NCBI RefSeq assembly: GCF_039822205.1
Contig: NZ_JBAGBW010000001.1
Span: 148,345 to 212,344, forward strand
Source: Thermodesulfobium sp. 4217-1
GTDB taxonomy: Bacteria > Thermodesulfobiota > Thermodesulfobiia > Thermodesulfobiales > Thermodesulfobiaceae
Length of the DNA: 64,000 nucleotides
Direction: 5' to 3'
The notes under the pieces are model-generated. The model was not told the DNA's origin and ran no database searches. It saw only the letters and a list, made by a program, of their open reading frames with translations. Position 1 is the stretch's first letter. Each line of letters begins with the position of its first letter. Below, piece by piece: positions 19,650 through 27,749 of the stretch. A program made the position numbers and the translations under genes.

Positions 19650-20120
19650 ATGGCTGAGTATTTTTGTGGTATGGGAGAATGGGCTGTGGGTCAGGTGGGG
19701 GATATTCTTTGTGCGAGAGGTCTTGGTTCTTGTTTAGGTCTGGTGCTTATTGACAACAAAAAACGTATGGCTGCTATGGCTCATGTAATGCTTCCATCTT
19801 CTAATGGCAAGGTGGATATGCCTGCTAAATATGCTGATACTGCGGTAATGTATCTTTTAGAGCAATTAAAGAAAAATGGTTCGAGTATGAATATTAGTTG
19901 TAAAATGGCTGGCGGGTCAAAGATGTTTAATGTTTCGGAGTCTTCTCTTTTGGATATAGGCAGAAGGAATGCCGAGGCCCTGGAAAATTCCTTAAAAGAA
20001 AATGGGATCCAACTTCTAAGTAAGGATGTAGGCGGAAGCTTTGCCAGAACAGTCATTTTTGACGTTATGAAAAGGAAATTTTTAGTTAGGACAATCGGAC
20101 GAGGTGAGGTAGAGATCTGA
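19650..20120 (+). CDS. cheD: Chemoreceptor glutamine deamidase CheD
   Basis: Deamidates receptor glutamines and partners with CheC. The catalytic pair is visible as C28 in GLGSCLGLVL and H45 in AHVMLP, followed by the family glycine-rich end (GGSKMFNV, IGRRNAEAL, GGSFARTVIFDV). I take the ATG at 19650, right after the cheC stop; an in-frame ATG at 19632 lies inside cheC and would add six atypical residues. The stop overlaps the fliQ start by one base. Confidence 0.93.
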   Translation: MAEYFCGMGEWAVGQVGDILCARGLGSCLGLVLIDNKKRMAAMAHVMLPSSNGKVDMPAKYADTAVMYLLEQLKKNGSSMNISCKMAGGSKMFNVSESSLLDIGRRNAEALENSLKENGIQLLSKDVGGSFARTVIFDVMKRKFLVRTIGRGEVEI

Positions 20121-20389
20121 TGAGCCAGGGGCTTGTTCTCGACCTTTCGAGGAATGCAATGTTAATTCTTCTTCTAATAACAGCCCCAGTTTTATTTGTT
20201 GCTTTGTTTATCGGTCTGTTTTTGGGAATATTTCAGGCTGCAACACAGCTTCAGGATATTACCATATCTTTTGTTCCAAAACTTTTAGCAGTCATTATAG
20301 TTATGTTTTTATTGGGCCCATTCACTTTAAACGTTTTGACAGACTATATAATAAGACTCTATCAAAATATTCCTAATATCATAAAATGA
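20120..20389 (+). CDS. fliQ: Flagellar type III export protein FliQ
   Basis: An 89-residue, two-segment membrane protein with the FliQ features LLITAPVLFVALFIGLFLGIFQAATQLQDITISFVPK and GPFTLNVLTDYIIRLY. It forms the export gate with FliP and FliR. The ATG overlaps the cheD stop and its end overlaps fliR by 4 bp, so the fliQ-fliR-flhB trio is translationally coupled. Confidence 0.95.
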   Translation: MSQGLVLDLSRNAMLILLLITAPVLFVALFIGLFLGIFQAATQLQDITISFVPKLLAVIIVMFLLGPFTLNVLTDYIIRLYQNIPNIIK

Positions 20390-21156
20390 ACGATATATCC
20401 CTTTTCTGGGATATGGTGATTCGCTCTTTGATGCCGATACTTAGGTTTTCAGGCTTTTTTGCTGTCGCTCCGTTCTTTAGCACAAAGGTGATACCGACTC
20501 AAGTTAAAATATTGATAATTCTTATCTTTTCTATATTGATTACAATGAACATGAAGATTAATGTCCCAGATAATCCCATAATCTTTATTTTTTCGTCAAT
20601 TTTTGAAGTTTTGATAGGAATGTGGATGGGCTTTATATTTTATTTATTTTTGTGGATCCTTGAATTCGCGGGCGGGTTATTTGATATGCAATCTGGAATG
20701 GGTATGGCTGCGTTCTATGACCCTCAAATGGGGACTGAGACATCTGTTTATGGCAATTTTTTTACGCTACTGGGACTTTTGATGTTCTTAATAGGAAATT
20801 TTCACTATCTTCTTTTAAAAATATTTGTTGAAAGCTATTATATCTTGCCAGTGGGTCAATTTATCAAACCAGGACCCTCATACCAGCTATTAATGACCAC
20901 TTTAATGTGGGCGATGATTGCGGGATTGCAGATGGCTTTGCCGGTTGTTTTAATTTTATTTTTGATAGATTTTAGTTTAGGAATAATGGCAAGAACTGCG
21001 CCTCAACTAAACGTCTTGTTGTTAGGGCTTCCTTTAAAAATTCTTATTACCACTATGATGATTATTATATTTTTGGGTTTTGCCCTGCCTTTTATAAACC
21101 AATGTTTTAATTATATGAACACTGTTTCAATGGAGCTAATCAATGCCCTTCGATGA
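20386..21156 (+). CDS. fliR: Flagellar type III export protein FliR
   Basis: A 256-residue polytopic membrane protein. FliR features include LRFSGFFAVAPFFSTKVIPTQVK, FEVLIGMWMGF, the GGLFDMQSGMGMAAFYDPQMG loop and ARTAPQLNVLLLGLPLKI. It is part of the FliPQR gate. It overlaps fliQ by 4 bp and flhB by 14 bp. Length is typical. Confidence 0.95.
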   Translation: MNDISLFWDMVIRSLMPILRFSGFFAVAPFFSTKVIPTQVKILIILIFSILITMNMKINVPDNPIIFIFSSIFEVLIGMWMGFIFYLFLWILEFAGGLFDMQSGMGMAAFYDPQMGTETSVYGNFFTLLGLLMFLIGNFHYLLLKIFVESYYILPVGQFIKPGPSYQLLMTTLMWAMIAGLQMALPVVLILFLIDFSLGIMARTAPQLNVLLLGLPLKILITTMMIIIFLGFALPFINQCFNYMNTVSMELINALR

Positions 21157-22192
21157 GGGAGATAAGACAGAGCCGGCTACAGACAAAAGAAGGCGAGAGG
21201 CCAGAAAAATGGGTCAGGTAGCGAAATCTCAAGAGCTCTCTAGCATTCTTGTATTTTTTGGAAGTTACATGATTTTACAGTTCTTTTTATTTACATTTTT
21301 TAATAGCTGGTTTAATCTATGGAAGAGTTTTTTAGCTTTTGATACCCTTGACTTAAACGTTCAATATCATAATTTTTTGATTGCTTTTTTAGTTCTTATG
21401 GTCCCCCCCGTGATTGGGGCTCTTTTTATGTCATTGTTATCAAATATTTTGCAGGTTGGTTTCGTAATAACGCCACAAGTTCTTATTCCAAAATTTTCTA
21501 ATCTTGACATTTTAAAGTACTTCAAAAGGCTTTTTTCTGTTAGGGGATTTGTAGATCAAGTCTTGAAGCCAGCTATTAAGATATTGATCCTTGCATATAT
21601 TTTAATATCTTCTCTATTGGTTGTTCTTCCTGAAATCTTAAACCTCTCCTTCATAGATATTCACAAAAGTTTTCAAATCGTTATAGAAATTGTTTCATCA
21701 ATTCTTGTGAAGACTATGATAGTGTTGTTTTTCTTTGCATTGATTGACTATCTTTTTCAAAGATGGCAATATGAAAAGGGCATTAGGATGAGCAAACAAG
21801 AGATCAAAGAGGAATATAAGAGCACAGAAGGGGATCCTCTCGTAAAATCCAGGATAAAAAGGTTGCAAAGTGAAATGGCGAGAAGGAGGATGATGCAAGA
21901 GGTTCCAAAGGCCGATGTAATCATTACAAACCCTACTCACGTTGCAGTTGCTATATTTTATGATCCAGAGAAATATAGAGCACCAAAGGTCGTGGCTAAA
22001 GGAATGGGCATCGTAGCTGAAAAAATTATGCAAATAGCTAAAGAAAACGATGTTCCACTAATAAGAAATGAAATTTTGGCGAGGTCGATTTTTAAAGAGG
22101 TAGAAATCAACTTCGAAATTCCCGAAAAGTTTTATAAAGCTGTTGCAAGTATTTTGGCAACGGTATATAAGGGAAAAAAGAAGGTGATCTAA
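21143..22192 (+). CDS. flhB: Flagellar type III export protein FlhB
   Basis: Substrate-specificity switch of the export apparatus. The 349-residue protein starts with the charged motif EGDKTEPATDKRRREARKMGQVAKS, has four membrane segments, and contains the autocleavage site NPTH at 263-266 (VIITNPTHVAVAIFYD) followed by the C-terminal tail. It overlaps fliR by 14 bp. A separate small gene downstream repeats the tail domain. flhA, usually next, is absent from the window. Confidence 0.96.
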   Translation: MPFDEGDKTEPATDKRRREARKMGQVAKSQELSSILVFFGSYMILQFFLFTFFNSWFNLWKSFLAFDTLDLNVQYHNFLIAFLVLMVPPVIGALFMSLLSNILQVGFVITPQVLIPKFSNLDILKYFKRLFSVRGFVDQVLKPAIKILILAYILISSLLVVLPEILNLSFIDIHKSFQIVIEIVSSILVKTMIVLFFFALIDYLFQRWQYEKGIRMSKQEIKEEYKSTEGDPLVKSRIKRLQSEMARRRMMQEVPKADVIITNPTHVAVAIFYDPEKYRAPKVVAKGMGIVAEKIMQIAKENDVPLIRNEILARSIFKEVEINFEIPEKFYKAVASILATVYKGKKKVI

Positions 22193-22207
22193 GTCAAGAA
22201 AAGAGTC

Positions 22208-22456
22208 GTGGCTTTAAAATATGATAAATCTAAAGGGCCCCCAAGAGTTGTAGCTAAGGGCCAAGACGAGCTTGCTGAGAGAATTATAAATATGGCAAGA
22301 TTGCACAACATTCCTGAGATAAAAGATCCCAATCTCTTAAAAGACCTGTATAAAGTTAATATTGGTGACGATATACCAGTAGGACTATATGAATCGGTTG
22401 CAAAAATTATTGCAAAAATCTACCTATTAAAGGGCAAAAAGAGTATTGACCAGTGA
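22208..22456 (+). CDS. FlhB C-terminal-domain paralogue (FhlB/YlqH type)
   Basis: An 82-residue soluble protein matching the FlhB cytoplasmic tail: VALKYDKSKGPPRVVAKGQDELAERIINMARLHNIPEI resembles the segment after the FlhB cleavage site. The NPTH cleavage motif is not present, so this would mimic the already-cleaved tail. Similar small proteins in other bacteria can partly replace the FlhB tail in export. It starts at GTG 22208, 15 bp after flhB. Confidence 0.85.
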   Translation: MALKYDKSKGPPRVVAKGQDELAERIINMARLHNIPEIKDPNLLKDLYKVNIGDDIPVGLYESVAKIIAKIYLLKGKKSIDQ

Positions 22457-22512
22457 GTCATATATATTTTAATTTGATGATATACTTAAAATATTGATAA
22501 GAGGTGATATGA

Positions 22513-22773
22513 ATGATTAGCTCTGTTGATATGCAAGGGGTACTTATGCAAATAACAGAATCAGGGAGGGCACAGCTTGCCAACCCCGGTTCAAGAGTTG
22601 ATGCTGCTCAGCAATCAATGGCTATTCAATTTCAAAAGATCCTTGAGGAAAATCGAAATAAGGTTAAAAAGACAGAGGAAGCTGAAAAATCTTCCTCAAT
22701 AAAAAGGGTGTCGCATAGACAGACCAAGGGTGAACAGGGCAAGAATAACAAAGGACTCAATGTGGTGGTTTAA
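22513..22773 (+). CDS. Small uncharacterised protein in motility cluster
   Basis: An 86-residue protein that I do not recognise. It has an N-terminal half with an amphipathic pattern (SSVDMQGVLMQITESGRAQLAN, AAQQSMAIQFQKILEEN) and a highly basic, probably disordered tail (KRVSHRQTKGEQGKNNKG). No membrane segment or signal is visible. It has a good GAGGTG site before the ATG and abuts the next gene. Its place between the FlhB paralogue and cheW suggests a motility role, but this is inference from location alone. Confidence 0.6.
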   Translation: MISSVDMQGVLMQITESGRAQLANPGSRVDAAQQSMAIQFQKILEENRNKVKKTEEAEKSSSIKRVSHRQTKGEQGKNNKGLNVVV

Positions 22774-23211
22774 ATGGAGCTATTAATTTTATTGTTTCAG
22801 ATTGTTATTCTTGGCGCATCTATCTTTTTTCTTTACTCGCGAGAGGTGAGGTTGAGGGATATTTATTCAAAGCTTCCTTCTGAAAGCGAGATTATAGAGC
22901 TTGAGAGTGAGATGAGGGAAATACTTTATGAGTTAAAAGATTCCTTGAGAAGGGTGAAAACTCTTGAGTCAGATGAAGCGCTAAAGGTTGAACACCTTGA
23001 GCAAGCGGATGAAAAATATACCGATCTTGATATTGAAAATATTTTGCCAAAATCCTTGGAGCAAAACGGCGTTTATGATGATGTTATAGGGCTTTTTAAT
23101 AAAGGTATGTCAGAATTTGAAATTTGCAGGAAGCTCAGTCTTCCTAAGGGAAAGGTAGATCTTATCTTGAATTTAGAAAAGCTAAAAAAAGAATTTAAAG
23201 GGGGTTTTTAA
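22774..23211 (+). CDS. Membrane-anchored DUF2802/DUF6115-like protein
   Basis: A 145-residue protein with one N-terminal membrane segment (ELLILLFQIVILGASIFFLY), then a coiled-coil stretch (about 35-70, ESEIIELESEMREILYELKDSLRRVK), and a C-terminal helix-turn-helix-like piece (DDVIGLFNKGMSEFEICRKLSLPKGKVDLILNLEKL). This architecture matches DUF2802/DUF6115 proteins often found in flagellar operons. Function is unknown. The ATG follows the preceding stop with no gap. Confidence 0.65.
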   Translation: MELLILLFQIVILGASIFFLYSREVRLRDIYSKLPSESEIIELESEMREILYELKDSLRRVKTLESDEALKVEHLEQADEKYTDLDIENILPKSLEQNGVYDDVIGLFNKGMSEFEICRKLSLPKGKVDLILNLEKLKKEFKGGF

Positions 23212-23212
23212 T

Positions 23213-23701
23213 TTGGAAAAAGATATTTTAACATCTGATGTTTATGAGATCCAGCTTGTGGTTTTCAAGCTTGCAAAGGAATTTTATGGAATCGAGATTT
23301 CATCTGTTCAGGAGATAATTAAGATTCAAGACATCACGCGGGTGCCAAAGGCACCAGGTTTTGTCGAAGGGGTTATAAATCTGAGAGGCAAGATAGTTCC
23401 AATTGTCGATCTTAGAAGGCGATTTGAGCTTGGACAAACTGAGCGAACAAAGGATACCAGAGTAATAGTTGTAGAGACTTCAGGCAATATTGTAGGCTTC
23501 ATTGTAGATCTTGTTACTGAGATACTTAGATTTTCTTCAGATTCTCTTGAGCCGCCTCCGCCAATTTTTTCTGGAATTGATGCAGAGTACATAAAGGGTG
23601 TTGCAAAAGTTGACGAAAGGTTGATAGTTTTACTAGACATCAACTTAATGTTCAAAGGGGAAGAAGAAGATGGATTGAAGATGCTTGAGGCAGGCAAATA
23701 G
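23213..23701 (+). CDS. cheW: Chemotaxis coupling protein CheW
   Basis: Adaptor linking chemoreceptors to CheA. The 162-residue protein carries the family signatures FYGIEISSVQEIIK, VINLRGKIVPIVDLRRRF and VAKVDERLIVLLDINLMF. It starts at TTG 23213 with GGGGG upstream, one base after the previous stop. cheA follows after 9 bp, the expected pairing. Confidence 0.95.
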   Translation: MEKDILTSDVYEIQLVVFKLAKEFYGIEISSVQEIIKIQDITRVPKAPGFVEGVINLRGKIVPIVDLRRRFELGQTERTKDTRVIVVETSGNIVGFIVDLVTEILRFSSDSLEPPPPIFSGIDAEYIKGVAKVDERLIVLLDINLMFKGEEEDGLKMLEAGK

Positions 23702-23710
23702 GAGGCATTT

Positions 23711-25759
23711 ATGGATATTGACGTAAATGAATATCGGTCTATATTTTTAGAAGAAACTAAAGAGCTCATAGAGCAGTTTGAAAAATCTCTCTTAGAGTTA
23801 GAAAAACAACCTAATAACACAGACGCTATACAATCGCTTTTTAGAGCGGCTCATACTATAAAGGGCTCTTCGTCATCGCTTGGTTTTGATTCGCTTGCTA
23901 AGTTTACCCATAGCCTTGAAAGCCTTATGGATATGGTTAGAAGCTCAAAGCTTTCTCTTAATCAAAACATTATAAACATCCTCTTTAAGGGTTTGGATTT
24001 TATACAAGAAGCTGTTGACGATATAGAAGAGGGACACAATGGAGATATAGACTCATCAGAGCTTGTGTCAATGATTGAAAAAGCCAAAACATCGCCATCA
24101 GAACTCAGCATCCCTACTGTTGATTCTGTAATAGAAAAAAACGTAGTGCGTTCTTTAGATGTGCTTAACGAAGCTGAAACGGGAGTTATTAACGAGGCGT
24201 TTATAAAAGGGCTTAACGTTTTTGTTGTGAAGTTTTCTCTTGCTCAAGGATGCCAGATGAAGTACCCCAGGGCATATATGGTCTTGAAATCTCTTGAACA
24301 GCTCGGTGAGATATTCAAAACTCTTCCAGCTGTTACAGAAATTGAGCAGGAGAAGTTCGACCTTGATCTGACATATTACATCGTCACAAAATCAACTGAA
24401 GAGGAAATAAAAAACGTCGTTCAAGGCATAGCTGAGGTTGAGATGGTAGAGGTGTTGCCATATGAATCGGCTAGAACAGAGCAAATTCAAAGTGTTTCCC
24501 AAGAGAATATCGAAAAGGATGAAAAGAGTGAAATAAAAGTTAAAACAGATTTCAAAAAAAGCCAAACTATACGTATTAGTGTTGAAAGACTCGATAATCT
24601 GATGAACCTTGTCGGAGAACTTGTCATTGACAGGACGAGGCTTATAAAGATTAGCGAAGACGTAGGAGAGGCCCTTTCAGGATCTGACTCTGTAACCTCG
24701 CTTTCTGAGGTTACCACCCATATGGGCAGGACTATTAACCTGCTTCAAGATGAGATACTCAGAACAAGAATGCTGCCTGTGTCGCACATATTTGAGAGAT
24801 TCCCAAGACTGGTTAGAGACCTCTCGCATCAATTGAATAAGCAAATAGACTTTATCGTCTCGGGCGAGGAAACAGAGCTTGATAAATCTATAATAGACGA
24901 GATTGGTGAGCCTCTTGTCCACCTTATTAGAAATTCACTTGATCACGGAGTCGAATCTCCTGAAGAAAGAAAGTCTAAAGGTAAACCTGAGAGAGGCAAG
25001 CTTAAGTTATCTGCCAAACAGGAAGAAGGTTATGTTGTTATTCAGATTGAAGACGATGGAAGAGGCTTAAATCCGGATAAAATAAGGGAAAAGGCAAAAA
25101 AGAGAGACATAGTGTCTCCAAATATCTTAGATCAGATGGACGATCAGGCGCTGTTTGAACTCCTTTTCCTGCCAGGATTTTCTACAGCCGATAAGGTGTC
25201 TGAAGTTTCCGGCAGAGGTGTAGGCCTTGATGTCGTAAAATCTGTGGTAGAAAGGTTAAACGGTTCCGTTTCTTTGATCAGCAAGTTGGGAGAATATACT
25301 CGCTTTACCCTAAAATTCCCTCTTACACTTGCTATTATTCAGGCTTTGCTTGTTAAAGTTGGCAAGGAGGTTTATGCTTTGCCCTTAAACGTAGTTCTTG
25401 AAACAAGATTCTTAGAAGAAGAAGAGGTACAATCAATACAGTCGCAGCAGGTAACGCTTTTTAGAGGTGAGGTTTTGCCAGTCTTAAGGCTTGCTGATAT
25501 ATTTGAAACTCCAGGCAAACAAGATTTTAATGAAAACTTCCTTGTAGTCGTTTCAACCTCTGATAAAAATGTAGTTTTATCTGTGAGCGATCTTATAGGG
25601 AATTCAGAAGTTGTTATAAAACCATTGGGATACATTGTCAATAGAGTAAAAGGCTTTTTTGGTGCTACTATATTAGGTGACGGCAGGGTTGCTTTGATTG
25701 TTGATACTGTTTCTTTAATGAGTGCCGTTAAAGAGAAAAACTTTATAAAGGTGGGTTAA
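23711..25759 (+). CDS. cheA: Chemotaxis histidine kinase CheA
   Basis: A 682-residue kinase. Domains in order: HPt P1 with the phosphorylated histidine in LFRAAHTIKGSSSSLGF (about residue 48); a P2-like region (about 165-250); dimerisation P3 beginning QTIRISVERLDNLMNLVGELVI; HATPase P4 with HLIRNSLDHGVE, DDGRGLNPDKI and GRGVGLDVVKSV; and the CheW-like P5 at the end. All ATP-lid boxes look intact. It would phosphorylate the CheY and CheB encoded upstream. An HDOD gene follows after 2 bp. Confidence 0.96.
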   Translation: MDIDVNEYRSIFLEETKELIEQFEKSLLELEKQPNNTDAIQSLFRAAHTIKGSSSSLGFDSLAKFTHSLESLMDMVRSSKLSLNQNIINILFKGLDFIQEAVDDIEEGHNGDIDSSELVSMIEKAKTSPSELSIPTVDSVIEKNVVRSLDVLNEAETGVINEAFIKGLNVFVVKFSLAQGCQMKYPRAYMVLKSLEQLGEIFKTLPAVTEIEQEKFDLDLTYYIVTKSTEEEIKNVVQGIAEVEMVEVLPYESARTEQIQSVSQENIEKDEKSEIKVKTDFKKSQTIRISVERLDNLMNLVGELVIDRTRLIKISEDVGEALSGSDSVTSLSEVTTHMGRTINLLQDEILRTRMLPVSHIFERFPRLVRDLSHQLNKQIDFIVSGEETELDKSIIDEIGEPLVHLIRNSLDHGVESPEERKSKGKPERGKLKLSAKQEEGYVVIQIEDDGRGLNPDKIREKAKKRDIVSPNILDQMDDQALFELLFLPGFSTADKVSEVSGRGVGLDVVKSVVERLNGSVSLISKLGEYTRFTLKFPLTLAIIQALLVKVGKEVYALPLNVVLETRFLEEEEVQSIQSQQVTLFRGEVLPVLRLADIFETPGKQDFNENFLVVVSTSDKNVVLSVSDLIGNSEVVIKPLGYIVNRVKGFFGATILGDGRVALIVDTVSLMSAVKEKNFIKVG

Positions 25760-25761
25760 CA

Positions 25762-26631
25762 ATGATAGATCTTTCTCAAAGGGCACAAGAAAATATGAAG
25801 CAAATCTTGGATAGAGTATCTGATATACCCCCTTTACCACATATAGTAATAGAAGCTCTAAACATTATAAAAGATCCAAAATCAACGGCGGTAAATCTGG
25901 CAAACGTTATAAGTCAGGATCAGGCTCTTACGGCAAGAGTTTTAAGGCTTTCAAACGCTGCCTATTTTGGATATGCAAGAAGGATCAAGACTGTTACTGA
26001 GGCAATTGTTATATTGGGGTTCGGAGTAGTTGAAAACATACTTTATGCAGCAGCTCTTCATGCGCACTTGTCCAAGGAGGTTGAGGGCTATGAACTTCAA
26101 AAAGGAGCTCTTTGGGAACACTCAATGTCTGTGGCTATCGGAGCAAAAACTCTTGCAAAATTAATAAAATATCCTAAGCCAGAAGAGCCATTTACCGCTG
26201 GAATACTTCACGATATAGGCAAAACTATAATCGGCAAATTTGTTCAAAAGGAATTTCAGACCATAAATGAACTTGTAGAAGAGGGCAAGTCATTCCAGGA
26301 AGCTGAGATCGCAGTTCTTGGGTTTGATCATGCATATCTTGGCGGCAAAGTTGCTGAAAAATGGAATTTACCTCCAATGCTGATTGAAGCTATTGCTCAT
26401 CATCACAGCCCAATGGATGCTAAGGATTTTGTAGACATTGTTTGCATTGTCCATATTGCTGATGCAGTCGCCCTTATGAGTGGTCAGGGGGTCGGTGCCG
26501 ATGGTCTTTTGTATAGGCTGGAGCCTAAGGCCATGGAGGTATTAAATATTAAAGAAGAGCACCTTGAAAACATTTACACTCAAGTTGTCCAGGCATTCAT
26601 AGACCACAGACAACTTTTGGAGATAGACTGA
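25762..26631 (+). CDS. HDOD domain protein
   Basis: A 289-residue HDOD-domain protein with the N-terminal pattern DIPPLPHIVIEALNIIKDPKS and SQDQALTARVLRLSNAAYFG, followed by the HD-like core where HDIGK and IAHHHSP survive. HDOD proteins are signalling helpers related to HD-GYP phosphodiesterases but usually lack catalysis. Because some histidine/aspartate residues remain, activity cannot be excluded from sequence. It is locked into the che operon, 2 bp after cheA and overlapping flgB by one base. Confidence 0.88.
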   Translation: MIDLSQRAQENMKQILDRVSDIPPLPHIVIEALNIIKDPKSTAVNLANVISQDQALTARVLRLSNAAYFGYARRIKTVTEAIVILGFGVVENILYAAALHAHLSKEVEGYELQKGALWEHSMSVAIGAKTLAKLIKYPKPEEPFTAGILHDIGKTIIGKFVQKEFQTINELVEEGKSFQEAEIAVLGFDHAYLGGKVAEKWNLPPMLIEAIAHHHSPMDAKDFVDIVCIVHIADAVALMSGQGVGADGLLYRLEPKAMEVLNIKEEHLENIYTQVVQAFIDHRQLLEID

Positions 26632-27035
26632 TGATAATTAATGACCCCGTTTTTAAAGTACTTGGATTTGGGCTTTCTGGCGCTTATAAGAGAAACGAAG
26701 TCCTTGCCCAAAATATAGCAAACGCTGATACTCCAGGATACAAGTCTTATGATATTAATTTTATGGCCCAGTTAAGGGAGGTTTTAAAAAAAGATGAGAA
26801 CAACCTCCCACTGAAGAGAACCGATCCATTGCATATTGACGATAGTCAAACTCTTGATGAGGGTTTTAAGACAGTAAAAAGAAATGAAGGCGTCTATACA
26901 AACGGCAATGACGTTGATCCAGAGAGGGAAAACGCAATGCTCCTTGATAATGCCCTTTATTATGAATCATTGCTTGGCAGCATCTCTAAGGAGTTTTCTA
27001 TATGGATGAACGTGGTGTCAGAGGGCAAAAAGTAA
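26631..27035 (+). CDS. flgB: Flagellar basal-body rod protein FlgB
   Basis: Proximal rod component, 134 residues. The N-terminal rod signature is FKVLGFGLSGAYKRNEVLAQNIANADTPGYKSYDINF, and the C-terminal half has NGNDVDPERENAMLLDNALYYESLL, both FlgB-specific. It overlaps the HDOD gene by one base. Its usual partners flgC and fliE do not follow; a muramidase gene does, which could help rod passage through peptidoglycan. Confidence 0.93.
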   Translation: MIINDPVFKVLGFGLSGAYKRNEVLAQNIANADTPGYKSYDINFMAQLREVLKKDENNLPLKRTDPLHIDDSQTLDEGFKTVKRNEGVYTNGNDVDPERENAMLLDNALYYESLLGSISKEFSIWMNVVSEGKK

Positions 27036-27095
27036 TTATAAATAGCTATCTTATTTTAATACTCAATTAGCTTTAAAATATTAACGGAGGTTAAG

Positions 27096-27740
27096 ATGAA
27101 AAGGGTAACCCAGAAGCAGGGACTTGATATTTCAAGCTTGATATCTAGCTCTGGCTCTTTTAAAGAGGACTATAAAACTGACTTCAAGAGCGTTTTGAAG
27201 GAGACTGAAAGTAAAAAAAATCTGGCTGCAACTTCACCTTCAAAATTTAATGGTTTGATATCCTCTTCGGGCGCTGTGTTCTCTTCAGAAATCAATTCAG
27301 TTGTAGCTCAGGCTGATCCTGTTAATCAAAATTATGACAAAACCGAAATAAATCAGATCGCGTCTAGTGATTGGGAGAAAGAGCTCCCGGATATAGCCAA
27401 TGAATATGGCATCAAGCCAAGCTTGTTAAAGGCAATAGTTTTAGCTGAATCTAATGGAAATCCAAATGCCGTGTCACCTGATGGGGCTCTTGGGTTGGGC
27501 CAACTTATGCCAGCTACAGCAAGGGGTTTGGGTGTGGATAACCCGCTCGATCCCATAGAAAACCTCAGAGGAACAGCAAAATATCTTTCAAGTCTCTTAA
27601 AAACATTTAAGAGCGTTGATCTTGCACTTGCTGCGTACAACGCAGGCCCGGGCTCCGTTGAAAGATTTAACGGCGTGCCTCCTTATGCTGAAACCATTAA
27701 TTATATCAGGCGAGTTAAAAGTTTGATGGTTTCGGTCTAA
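27096..27740 (+). CDS. Lytic transglycosylase (SLT domain)
   Basis: A 214-residue protein with a low-complexity N-terminal 85 residues and a C-terminal SLT muramidase domain. The catalytic glutamate sits in [29 protein letters not shown]; the domain closes with [16 protein letters not shown] and ETINYIRRV. There is no obvious signal peptide; export may be through the flagellar apparatus, as for FlgJ-type enzymes (inference). It follows flgB after 60 bp and has an ACGGAGG site. A role in opening the wall for the rod is plausible. Confidence 0.85.
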   Translation: MKRVTQKQGLDISSLISSSGSFKEDYKTDFKSVLKETESKKNLAATSPSKFNGLISSSGAVFSSEINSVVAQADPVNQNYDKTEINQIASSDWEKELPDIANEYGIKPSLLKAIVLAESNGNPNAVSPDGALGLGQLMPATARGLGVDNPLDPIENLRGTAKYLSSLLKTFKSVDLALAAYNAGPGSVERFNGVPPYAETINYIRRVKSLMVSV

Positions 27741-27749
27741 TTTTTTGCT

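Noticed and set aside
23326-23820. Minus-strand 164-codon frame over cheW/cheA junction
   Set aside because: Both plus-strand genes are complete and conserved; serine-rich translation typical of antisense.
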